Shown here piece by piece: positions 1 to 7,071 of a stretch of 10,521 nt of DNA. The DNA comes from Deltaproteobacteria bacterium (GTDB lineage Bacteria; Myxococcota; Myxococcia; Myxococcales; 40CM-4-68-19): positions 1-10,521 of the forward strand of contig VBKQ01000101.1 of NCBI GenBank assembly GCA_005879505.1, given 5' to 3'. The notes beneath the pieces are model-generated. The model made no database searches. It was not told the DNA's origin and saw nothing but the letters and a program-made list of their open reading frames with translations. Both the position numbers and the translations under genes were made by a program. The number at the start of each line of letters is the position of its first letter. The first letter of the stretch is position 1.

Positions 1-1
1 C

Positions 2-1678
<1,677 letters not shown>

Positions 1679-1717
1679 CGTCTCGGGCATGAGAACGGTT
1701 GCCCATCGCCCGAGACG
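1679..1717 (+). terminator. Hairpin after glnS, likely transcription terminator
   Basis: A perfect 10-bp inverted repeat, CGTCTCGGGC (1679-1688) and GCCCGAGACG (1708-1717), starts at the base after the glnS stop codon and encloses a 19-nt loop. A shorter internal pairing GGGCA/TGCCC (1685-1689 with 1700-1704) is a competing fold. No T-tract follows, so classical intrinsic termination is not certain. It may be a U-less terminator or a 3'-end stabilising hairpin. Confidence 0.55.
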
Positions 1718-1798
1718 GCGGAGCAGGTCGGCGCGCGTCGCAGGTCAAGGAGAGCCTTTCGCTCGGTTCGCCTTGGCTCGTGCCTTCCCAGTCGTTAG

Positions 1799-2254
1799 AT
1801 GGCGGTCATGGACCTGGTGCTTCGTCCTGCGACTGAGGCCGACCGCAACACTGCCCACCGCCTCCTGACCGCACAGCTGATCGAGCATCGGTTGCCGGCG
1901 GATCCGGACGGCGTCGCCCATGGAATCGACCTCGCGCTCGCGCCGCATTCGCCGGCCTGGCTCTGGCTCGGCCAGCGCGAAGGCCGCACGGTTGCGATCT
2001 TCTTGGCGAACGAGGTCGTTTCGGTCGAACGCGGCGGGTTGGTGCTCTGGGTGGAGGAGCTTTACGTCGTCCCGGAAGCGCGCCGCAGCGGGATTGCGCG
2101 CGCCCTGCTCGCCCGCGTTTGCCAACACGCGCGCCAGCGCGGCGTACGGGCGATCGAGCTCGAAGTCGTCCCAACTCAGCAAGCAGCCCTCGCCTTGTAT
2201 CGTGCGCTTGAATTCGAGCAAGTGCATCGAACGCGGATGTCGCTGTCTCTATGA
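1799..2254 (+). CDS. GNAT family N-acetyltransferase
   Basis: A 151-residue protein of the Gcn5-related acetyltransferase fold, which transfers the acetyl group of acetyl-CoA to an amine; the substrate cannot be read from the sequence. It opens with the typical beta strand LVLRPATEADRNT. The acetyl-CoA pyrophosphate-binding motif A is LYVVPEARRSGIARALL at about 88-104 (RxxGxA form), and motif B is ALALYRALEFEQ at about 130-141. Length is normal for a single-domain member. Two in-frame ATGs (1799 and 1808) are possible starts and neither has a clear Shine-Dalgarno sequence; the second removes only MAV. It stands alone between the glnS hairpin and a long gene-poor stretch. It could be a ribosomal-protein, drug or small-metabolite acetyltransferase. 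Confidence 0.9.
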   Translation: MAVMDLVLRPATEADRNTAHRLLTAQLIEHRLPADPDGVAHGIDLALAPHSPAWLWLGQREGRTVAIFLANEVVSVERGGLVLWVEELYVVPEARRSGIARALLARVCQHARQRGVRAIELEVVPTQQAALALYRALEFEQVHRTRMSLSL

Positions 2255-2602
2255 CTCGGATAGCTCACCGCTGTGGGACCCACGCCATGAAGGGGCATGA
2301 CGGTTGCGCGAACCCGGGGATTGTTGATCCTGTCGCGCGGCGCTACGGTGCTCGCGCATGGGCCACCGATGGTGCGAGGACGAGAGAGCGAATCGACTCC
2401 ACTGTTTCAACCCGCCGCCCGACGATCGAGACGACGACCGGGTACTGGCGGGTGACGTCGCGCTTTGCGGCTGGCTGTTCGACGGCGCGCAGGGCGGCGG
2501 CCTCCGCACGGTGACGGATTGGCGCTCCCCTCGAGCTGATCGGTCCATCTGCCACGATTGCAACCTGAGATGGGAACGCAGCCGCGCTCCCGCTTGAGAC
2601 CT
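2255..2602. other. Gene-poor stretch, no confident gene
   Basis: No recognisable protein family is found in any frame. An ATG ORF on the plus strand (2358-2597, 79 codons, five Cys) has a weak promoter-like pair just upstream: TTGTTG at 2321-2326, 17 bases, then TACGGT at 2344-2349, only eight bases before the ATG, which would make it leaderless. On the minus strand an open frame reads through the same bases with coding-like third positions (around 2346-2500, including the stretch RDVTRQYPVVVSIVGRR) but has no convincing start. The two readings exclude each other in part, and I cannot choose between them. The stretch may be decayed coding DNA. Confidence 0.4.
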
Positions 2603-2847
2603 CTATCCTGGCCGTTCCACCGCGGAGGGCGCGCTCCTCCTGCGCATCCCGCAGAAGAGCGCCAGCACCCCAAGCCAGGCGAATGCGGAGACGATTGCGC
2701 TCCGGCGCGGAGCGCGTCGGCGAGCACCTTCCTCTCGGGCCAGGTGTAGACGAGATGGTCGCGCAGAACGAAGGTCCGCCCGAGGAAGAGCTGCCGGAAA
2801 TGGAGCCTTCCCCGGGTGCCCGGATTGACCCCGGCGGCGCGCCCCTC
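2603..2847 (-). pseudogene. Possible frameshifted remnant of a membrane protein
   Basis: Reading the minus strand from 2847, just after an in-frame TAG at 2850-2848, gives a segment that includes LHFRQLFLGRTFVLRDHLV and TWPERKVLADALRAG, with about nine in ten codons ending in G or C. Around base 2700 this coding signature moves to another frame, which continues as AIVSAFAWLGVLALFCGM followed by a basic RRR tail and a TAG at 2605-2603. The second piece looks like a C-terminal transmembrane helix with a positive-inside flank. Joining the two needs one frameshift near 2698-2701, and no usable start codon exists in the first piece. I do not recognise the parent family. A chance pattern in GC-rich DNA remains possible. 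Confidence 0.28.
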
Positions 2848-2854
2848 CTATGGT
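2825..2854 (+). promoter_or_regulatory. Candidate sigma-70-type promoter of the cupin gene
   Basis: TTGACC (2825-2830, five of six consensus bases) and TATGGT (2849-2854, four of six) are separated by 18 bases. The predicted RNA start near 2861 leaves a leader of about 20 bases that includes a GGGAG ribosome binding site (2871-2875), five bases before the ATG at 2881. Confidence 0.5.
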
Positions 2855-2880
2855 CGCACCTCCATTGAACGGGAGCGGAC

Positions 2881-3255
2881 ATGGAGCGGAAAGCCACTCT
2901 GCACCGCTGGGAATCGATGCCGACGGAACAGCTCAACGAGCTCATCGGCCGCCGGATGATCTGCGGCGATCGGATGATGGTCGCGCACATCTATCTGAAG
3001 AAGGGAGCGGTCGTTCCCCGCCACCAGCACGAGAACGAGCAGATCACCTACGTCCTCGACGGCGCGCTTCGCTTCCGGCTCGGCGAGGACGGCGCGCAGC
3101 AGGTGGACGTCCGTTCGGGCGAGGTGCTGACCATTCCCCCGAACCTGCCGCACACCGCAGAGGCGCTGGAGGATACGCTCGACGTAGACATCTTCGATCC
3201 TCCCCGGCAGGACTGGCTGACGGGCAACGACGCGTATCTGCGCGGCGGATCGTGA
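2881..3255 (+). CDS. Small cupin protein, KdgF-like
   Basis: A 124-residue single-domain cupin. Motif 1 spans residues 42-61 (GAVVPRHQHENEQITYVLDG) and offers metal ligands H48, H50 and Q54; motif 2 supplies H91 in IPPNLPHTAEAL. The C-terminal strand D103-I-F105-D-P-P-R109 has the Asp-x-Phe-x3-Arg pattern that, as I recall, forms the active site of KdgF, the cupin that linearises unsaturated uronates from pectin or alginate; KdgF also uses two His, one Gln and one His for metal. The match in ligand type and spacing is what I see; KdgF activity is inference, because no uronate genes are nearby and many uncharacterised cupins share this motif. It has its own promoter and RBS and ends 19 bases from a convergent gene. 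Confidence 0.9.
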   Translation: MERKATLHRWESMPTEQLNELIGRRMICGDRMMVAHIYLKKGAVVPRHQHENEQITYVLDGALRFRLGEDGAQQVDVRSGEVLTIPPNLPHTAEALEDTLDVDIFDPPRQDWLTGNDAYLRGGS

Positions 3256-3274
3256 AACAGAGGACACCCGTTCT

Positions 3275-5998
3275 TCAGGACCGAGGTCCCAGCCAGACGG
3301 CCGTGTCCGGAGGGCCATCCGGCGCCCTCTCCCAGCCGGTGAGCCTTTGACCGAGGAGCGCAACCACCAGCTCCGAAGCTCCTTCGAGCGCGAACGCGGC
3401 GCGGCCCGGCGCGATCTCGCGTGCCGCGGCCAATAGTTCACTCGCGCGCCGCGACGCCAGGGATGCAACCGCCGGCTGCCCGTTCACGTCCTCGAACAGC
3501 ACTCCCTCCCCGACGCATACCGCAGCGCGGACGATCACGCCCTGGTCGAGGGCGCTGCGCGCGATCTCCTGCGCGAACCGGGCCGCGCCCAGCAGGGCCG
3601 CCTCGAGGGTGGCCCGCGCTGGCAGGCGTTCGAATGCGACGACCGACAGCACCGGCCCCACCTGCGAGGCAGCCGATCCGTACGCCTCGAGAAACGCGCG
3701 CGCGCGGTGTGCGACGAATCCGAGCAGCTCGTGCGCTTCCCTGGAGGTCAGCTGGGTTCCGGGATCCGCCACTTCGCCGGCATAGAAGACGGCCCGCACC
3801 GCAGGGCGGGAGGGCCCGGAGAGGCCGGCGTCGCTCAGCGCCCGCTCCAGCAACGGCCGCGGAGGATCGAGCGAAAACCAGGTCCGAAGCAGGCGCAGCT
3901 CTGCGGCAGTGCGAGGACCGCGCGCGGCGATCTCCCCGAGCACCTGCGCCTCGTCGCCTCGATCCGGCTCCGCCGGCAGCTCGGGCCGCACCGCCCGCAC
4001 GGTCCAGAATGGCAGGGCTTGAGGACCTGCCGGAAGCGGGCGCAGAGTGTCCGCCGCGACGAAGGCAGCTTCCTGCAGCTCGCCCGGACCGGTGAAGCAC
4101 ACCGTGCGATGCGCGCCGTCTTCCATCGGTAGCGAGAGCACGACGAGCGAGACCCGCAGCGCTTCCTTGAAGCGATCGACGAGCCGGCGCTCTTCCAGCG
4201 CCGACGCTTCCGGGCGCAAGCGACCTTGCGCGCGGCACTCCGCCACGATTTCCCGTACCTCGTCCGTCAGCAGCCGGAAGACGTCGAACATCGAGCTCAG
4301 CCGCTCGCTCTCCTGCTGCGCGACCGCGACCACCGTGCGCAGGCGCTTGCGAACCTCTCCGAGAAATGGCGCGGTGATCAGCTCCTCGAGCCCCTCGAAG
4401 TCAAGCCGCGAGACGTCGTCGGCGCTGAGCGCGCGCAGGCAGCTGCGGATGCTCACCGACGTGGTCGCTTCCACCAGCCATGCATCCGGCACCGCCCGCA
4501 GCTGCGAAGGAAGCAGCATCCAGAGCAGCCGCGCCTTCGCCTCCCAGGCTGCGCTCACCGGCGCCGGCGCTGCCGGCTCGCGGCGTTGCCGCGGTGGCCG
4601 GTGCTCCTGGTGCCCGCCGCGCAACAGCGAGCAGACGATGTGCGAGAGCGGTCCGCCCACCGACGTGGTGAAGGCGAGCGCCCCATCCTCGCGGAAGCCC
4701 TGGCGCGAGTCGGCCTCGAGCAGGTAGCGGCGATCGACGCAGAAGAGATGGTGCGCCTTGTTGATCTGCACCAGCCCCGACGCGCCGAGCGCGTGCCCGA
4801 ACGTCAGCAGCCCGCCCACCGGATTCGACCAGCCCTCCGCCATCCGTTCCGCGGCGCGGTCCCAGCCGAGGCCGAGCGCGAGCAGGAAGGACAGCTCGAT
4901 GCTCGGGAACGCGTCGTGTACTACGCCGAAGGCGCTGGAAGTGAAGGTAGAGACCGGTACCTGGGCGTCGTCCGCGCACGCGGCCAGCGCGCCGTACACC
5001 GCTGGCGCGAAGAGGAGCGGCGCCTTGCGGTGCAGCAGGTCGGGATTGGTCGAGCCGTCGCCGAGGCCGAGCACTTCGGTCAACGGTGCGGTCCGGAAGC
5101 GGGCAGTCTTCGACGAAGCGATCGCCTCGATCAGCGCATCGTCCGAAGTGACGATGGTGGCGGCGGCGCCACAGCACGGCACGGCGATGTCGCTGGCGTC
5201 GAACCAGGGAGTACGCCGCGTATCGCGCTTGAACGGCTTTCCCGCGTTGATCCCGGCAGGATAGTTGGCGCCCACCTGCGCTTTTCGGGCGGCGACGCGC
5301 GCGAGGAACGCCTCGAGCTCACGGGGCGCCAGACCGAAGCTGCGCCGCATGACGTCCATCACCAGGTCGCCCACCGCGAGCATGTCGAGGCCCTTCGCCT
5401 GATCATCCTCTCCGAGCACGGTGCGGATCTGGTACTGCGACACGTACCCGCTGGGGATGATCTGTCCGGCCAGCACCAGCATGGTGGCGGGCCGCTCCGC
5501 CGTCCGCGCCGCGCGCACCGCCTCGGAGAATGCCTGCGCGCCGCTGTCCGAGGTTCCCACCACGAACTGCGCCCGCGCCCGGGCAGAGAGCCCGAGCTGG
5601 ACTTGCAGGGCCTGCGGCACGAGTCCGATGTTGACGCGCTCGTTGGGATCGAGCCCGGGCATCGCCGTGACCAGCATGTCGGTGATCGAGTCGCAGGTGC
5701 GGCGCCAGTCGGAGCCCGTCAAGGCATGCAGCGTGGTCAGCGCGCGGTGCGCCGCGGAGGCAAGCAGGTCGGGCAGCGCGATCGGCTCGCTGATGCCGAA
5801 CGTGTTCTTCCAGTCGTCCGGACGCGTGCGTCCCTCTTCACCGCGGTTCGGATAGCGGAAGAACAGGTGAGCCGTTTCGTCCGGCCGAAGCTCCGGATGC
5901 GGGCCGCCGAAGAAGTCGCGGCGCCGGCGGACGGACGGGAGATCCCGCGGGTTTGCGCTGTACTCGGCCGCAACCACGAAGACCCGGCGACGCGTCAT
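3275..5998 (-). CDS. Thiolase-like protein lacking catalytic cysteines, with long C-terminal extension
   Basis: A 907-residue protein. Residues 1 to about 460 follow the thiolase/SCP2-thiolase order: the nucleophile loop at 147-160 (VVGTSDSGAQAF), a middle segment ending CCGAAATIV (275-283), the histidine loop NPVGGLLTFGHALGASG (392-408, with H402), and the final glycine loop TTSVGGPLSHIV (444-455). At the two positions where active thiolases carry Cys, this protein has Ser (about S150 and S446), so Claisen condensation or thiolysis is unlikely. A Pro/Arg-rich linker (about 461-480) leads into a C-terminal half I do not recognise; its last 140 residues faintly resemble a class III nucleotide cyclase fold. 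An in-frame GTG at 6052 would lengthen the protein but runs into the upstream gene; ATG 5998 is chosen because MTRRRVFVVAAEYS begins the first thiolase strand. It lies eight bases downstream of a small secreted-protein gene, probably in the same transcript. Confidence 0.8.
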   Translation of the reverse strand: MTRRRVFVVAAEYSANPRDLPSVRRRRDFFGGPHPELRPDETAHLFFRYPNRGEEGRTRPDDWKNTFGISEPIALPDLLASAAHRALTTLHALTGSDWRRTCDSITDMLVTAMPGLDPNERVNIGLVPQALQVQLGLSARARAQFVVGTSDSGAQAFSEAVRAARTAERPATMLVLAGQIIPSGYVSQYQIRTVLGEDDQAKGLDMLAVGDLVMDVMRRSFGLAPRELEAFLARVAARKAQVGANYPAGINAGKPFKRDTRRTPWFDASDIAVPCCGAAATIVTSDDALIEAIASSKTARFRTAPLTEVLGLGDGSTNPDLLHRKAPLLFAPAVYGALAACADDAQVPVSTFTSSAFGVVHDAFPSIELSFLLALGLGWDRAAERMAEGWSNPVGGLLTFGHALGASGLVQINKAHHLFCVDRRYLLEADSRQGFREDGALAFTTSVGGPLSHIVCSLLRGGHQEHRPPRQRREPAAPAPVSAAWEAKARLLWMLLPSQLRAVPDAWLVEATTSVSIRSCLRALSADDVSRLDFEGLEELITAPFLGEVRKRLRTVVAVAQQESERLSSMFDVFRLLTDEVREIVAECRAQGRLRPEASALEERRLVDRFKEALRVSLVVLSLPMEDGAHRTVCFTGPGELQEAAFVAADTLRPLPAGPQALPFWTVRAVRPELPAEPDRGDEAQVLGEIAARGPRTAAELRLLRTWFSLDPPRPLLERALSDAGLSGPSRPAVRAVFYAGEVADPGTQLTSREAHELLGFVAHRARAFLEAYGSAASQVGPVLSVVAFERLPARATLEAALLGAARFAQEIARSALDQGVIVRAAVCVGEGVLFEDVNGQPAVASLASRRASELLAAAREIAPGRAAFALEGASELVVALLGQRLTGWERAPDGPPDTAVWLGPRS

Positions 5999-6006
5999 GC
6001 TGATGC

Positions 6007-6207
6007 CTACTTCTTCATCCAGCGCGCGCGACCCCTCTTGTCCGCCTTGCACTCCAGCGCGTTGCCCTTGCTGTCGGTGGTCGTGGTCCCTACGGCGCTC
6101 TTCGCGCAGTAGCCGCCCGCGCGCGGGCTCTTGCTGGAGCTGCGGGTCCGGGCGAAGGCGGGCGCGGCGAGCAGGGCGAGAGCGAGAGCAGCGGCGAGAG
6201 TTCGCAT
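6007..6207 (-). CDS. Small secreted two-cysteine protein
   Basis: A 66-residue protein. MRTLAAALALALLAAPAFA is a textbook Sec signal peptide with an Ala-x-Ala cleavage site after residue 19. The mature part of about 47 residues is basic and has two cysteines (C34 and C53) in the pattern C-x5-G...DSKGNALEC...RW, a layout I associate with very small extracellular modules that have one disulfide and a terminal Arg-Trp. No function can be assigned. The start is fixed by a GGAGG ribosome binding site (6218-6214) six bases before the ATG and by a good promoter just upstream. The thiolase-like gene begins eight bases after its stop, so the two are probably co-transcribed. Longer open frames through this region on the same strand start far upstream and lack these signals. 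Confidence 0.75.
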   Translation of the reverse strand: MRTLAAALALALLAAPAFARTRSSSKSPRAGGYCAKSAVGTTTTDSKGNALECKADKRGRARWMKK

Positions 6208-6231
6208 GCGGGTCCTCCGTCGAGGTCCGAC

Positions 6232-6261
6232 ATTGTACGCAGACGCCGCTCGCAGCGGCAA
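6232..6261 (-). promoter_or_regulatory. Promoter of the secreted-protein/thiolase-like operon, with overlapping palindrome
   Basis: On the minus strand the -35 box is TTGCCG (6261-6256, four of six consensus bases) and the -10 box TACAAT (6237-6232, five of six), 18 bases apart. RNA would start near 6225, giving a leader of about 18 bases with the GGAGG site. A perfect inverted repeat GCCGCT-CGC-AGCGGC (6245-6259) covers part of the -35 box and the spacer, where a bound protein would block polymerase. Confidence 0.55.
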
Positions 6262-6289
6262 AGCATGGTCGACTCCAGCCTCTTCCGGC

Positions 6290-6838
6290 GTGAAACTAGG
6301 TTCCAACCCCGTGCTCCGTCTTGGACCGCTGCGGCTGCATTGGAGCCTTCTGCTTGGCGCGGCGCTGTTCTGCGCACTCCAGCCCCGGCCGCTATTCGTG
6401 GTCGGATACGCGACGGTCGTCCTCGCCCACGTGCTCGCGCACGCGCTCGCCGTCGCGGGCACCAGGCTGCGCGTCGAGGGCGCGATGCTGCATGCGCTCG
6501 GCGGCGAGTTGCTCGGCACCGGCGACGTCTCGCCCGTCCGCCGATCCGTCATCGCGCTCTCGGGCGTCGCGGCACAAGCGGCCCTGCTGGCGCTGGCGGC
6601 GTTCGTGGCGATGCCCGCCGACCTTCACGAGGCGTTCACGCGCCGCAACGGCGTCATGCTCCTCTTGAACCTCCTGCCGGTCAAACCGCTCGACGGCGCG
6701 CTGGCCTGGAAGCTCCCCGCACGACTGAGCGCCGCGCGCCGGCTGCGGCGCCGGGGAGAGCTGCGCGCCTCCCCCGACGTCCGCAAGGACGTGGACGATC
6801 TCTTGAGGAGAATTCGCGGCCACAAGCGGGTGCGGTAA
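6290..6838 (+). CDS. Membrane protein of the site-2 protease (M50) fold, probably inactive
   Basis: A 182-residue multi-pass membrane protein with the M50 layout: an amphipathic start LRLGPLRLHWSLLLGAALF, a second helix carrying the metalloprotease segment at 46-52, a LHALGGELLGTGDVSP loop (68-82), a helix near 86-107, and the third-ligand motif NLLPVKPLDG (127-136, with D135). The zinc motif HExxH reads H47-V48-L49-A50-H51: both histidines are present but the general-base glutamate is valine. The codon is GTG (6431-6433), one base from GAG. Proteolysis is therefore not expected, although the metal ligands could still bind zinc. A basic cytosolic tail of about 40 residues follows. The GTG at 6290 is the likely start; GTG 6311 is an alternative, and neither has a clear Shine-Dalgarno site. 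It is divergent from the secreted-protein gene, about 80 bases away. Confidence 0.75.
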   Translation: MKLGSNPVLRLGPLRLHWSLLLGAALFCALQPRPLFVVGYATVVLAHVLAHALAVAGTRLRVEGAMLHALGGELLGTGDVSPVRRSVIALSGVAAQAALLALAAFVAMPADLHEAFTRRNGVMLLLNLLPVKPLDGALAWKLPARLSAARRLRRRGELRASPDVRKDVDDLLRRIRGHKRVR

Positions 6839-6855
6839 GGACATTTTCCTCGGCG

Positions 6856-6893
6856 GGGTCCGGGTCCGGCTTGACATCCTGCGGCTGGGTCCG
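6856..6893 (+). repeat. Three direct GGGTCCG heptamers around a promoter
   Basis: GGGTCCG occurs at 6856-6862, 6862-6868 and 6887-6893. Two copies lie just upstream of the -35 box of the sulfur operon promoter and one lies between its -35 and -10 boxes. This is a plausible binding site for a regulator; none is encoded in the window. Confidence 0.4.
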
Positions 6894-6900
6894 TTATCGA
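6871..6900 (+). promoter_or_regulatory. Promoter of the siroheme/sulfite reductase operon
   Basis: A perfect -35 box TTGACA (6871-6876) is followed, after 18 bases, by TATCGA (6895-6900), which matches TATAAT at the first three positions. RNA should begin at about 6907-6910. The A of the ATG at 6910 is one of the possible first bases, so the polycysteine ORF would be leaderless or nearly so. Confidence 0.6.
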
Positions 6901-6909
6901 TGGCGCACG

Positions 6910-6987
6910 ATGTCGCGTCCAATGCAGAGCAAGTGCGCCTGTTGTTGTCGCCCCGGCATGTCGTGCCGGGCGCGCGCACGAGCCTGA
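6910..6987 (+). CDS. Polycysteine leader peptide, putative cysteine sensor
   Basis: A 25-codon ORF at the very start of the predicted operon transcript. It starts MSRPMQSK, has the core CACCC at codons 9-13 and another Cys at codon 19, and ends in an Arg/Ala-rich tail and TGA (6985-6987). Codons 11-13 are TGT-TGT-TGT (6940-6948), whereas glnS and the reductase gene of this window use TGC for 17 of 18 cysteines, so the run should be slow to decode, especially when Cys-tRNA is short. There is no ribosome binding site; the promoter spacing predicts leaderless initiation at ATG 6910. In mycobacteria, leaderless ORFs with consecutive Cys codons are known cysteine-responsive attenuators of sulfur-assimilation operons. 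The position here, 84 bases before a siroheme/sulfite reductase operon, fits the same role. The peptide itself probably has no function; the act of translation is the signal. Confidence 0.65.
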   Translation: MSRPMQSKCACCCRPGMSCRARARA

Positions 6988-7066
6988 CGGCGACTTCGTC
7001 TCTTCGCCCCACCGCTCCTTGCCCGCCCCGGCCTCTGGTCGGCGCAGTGACTTTCTCGCAAGGAGC
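6952..7066 (+). promoter_or_regulatory. Leader RNA with mutually exclusive hairpins and sequestered RBS
   Basis: Directly after the TGT run is a hairpin, CCCGGCA (6952-6958) with TGCCGGG (6964-6970). Its 3' arm can instead pair GCCGGG (6965-6970) with CCCGGC (7027-7032). A further alternative is TCGTGC/GCACGA (6961-6966 with 6976-6981). Downstream, GCTCCTT (7014-7020) is the exact complement of AAGGAGC (7060-7066), the ribosome binding site of the first enzyme gene, and a 6-bp hairpin (7028-7033 with 7037-7042, one G-U) sits inside that loop. The 6965-6970/7027-7032 helix is not compatible with the nested anti-RBS fold. A ribosome stalled on the Cys codons would cover the 5' arm of the first hairpin, free its 3' arm and so expose the RBS. 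The pairings are seen; the mechanism is inferred. Confidence 0.5.
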
Positions 7067-7071
7067 TCTCC

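Noticed and set aside
2343..2990. 215-codon minus-strand frame across the gap and the cupin start
   Set aside because: Its N-terminal third is antisense to the cupin gene and the rest shows no family; only parts have coding-like third positions.
3262..3308. Inverted repeat GGACAC/GTGTCC between the convergent cupin and thiolase-like genes as a shared terminator
   Set aside because: Six bases with a loop of about 35 and no T-tract on either strand; mostly inside the thiolase-like coding region. Too weak to annotate.
5999..6052. GTG 6052 as start of the thiolase-like protein
   Set aside because: It would overlap the secreted-protein gene and add 18 residues before the first fold strand; ATG 5998 fits the domain and operon spacing better.
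4226..6112. 628-codon plus-strand open frame opposite the thiolase-like gene
   Set aside because: Composition is typical of antisense GC-rich frames (Arg/His/Ala-rich, no motifs), while the minus frame shows ordered thiolase motifs.
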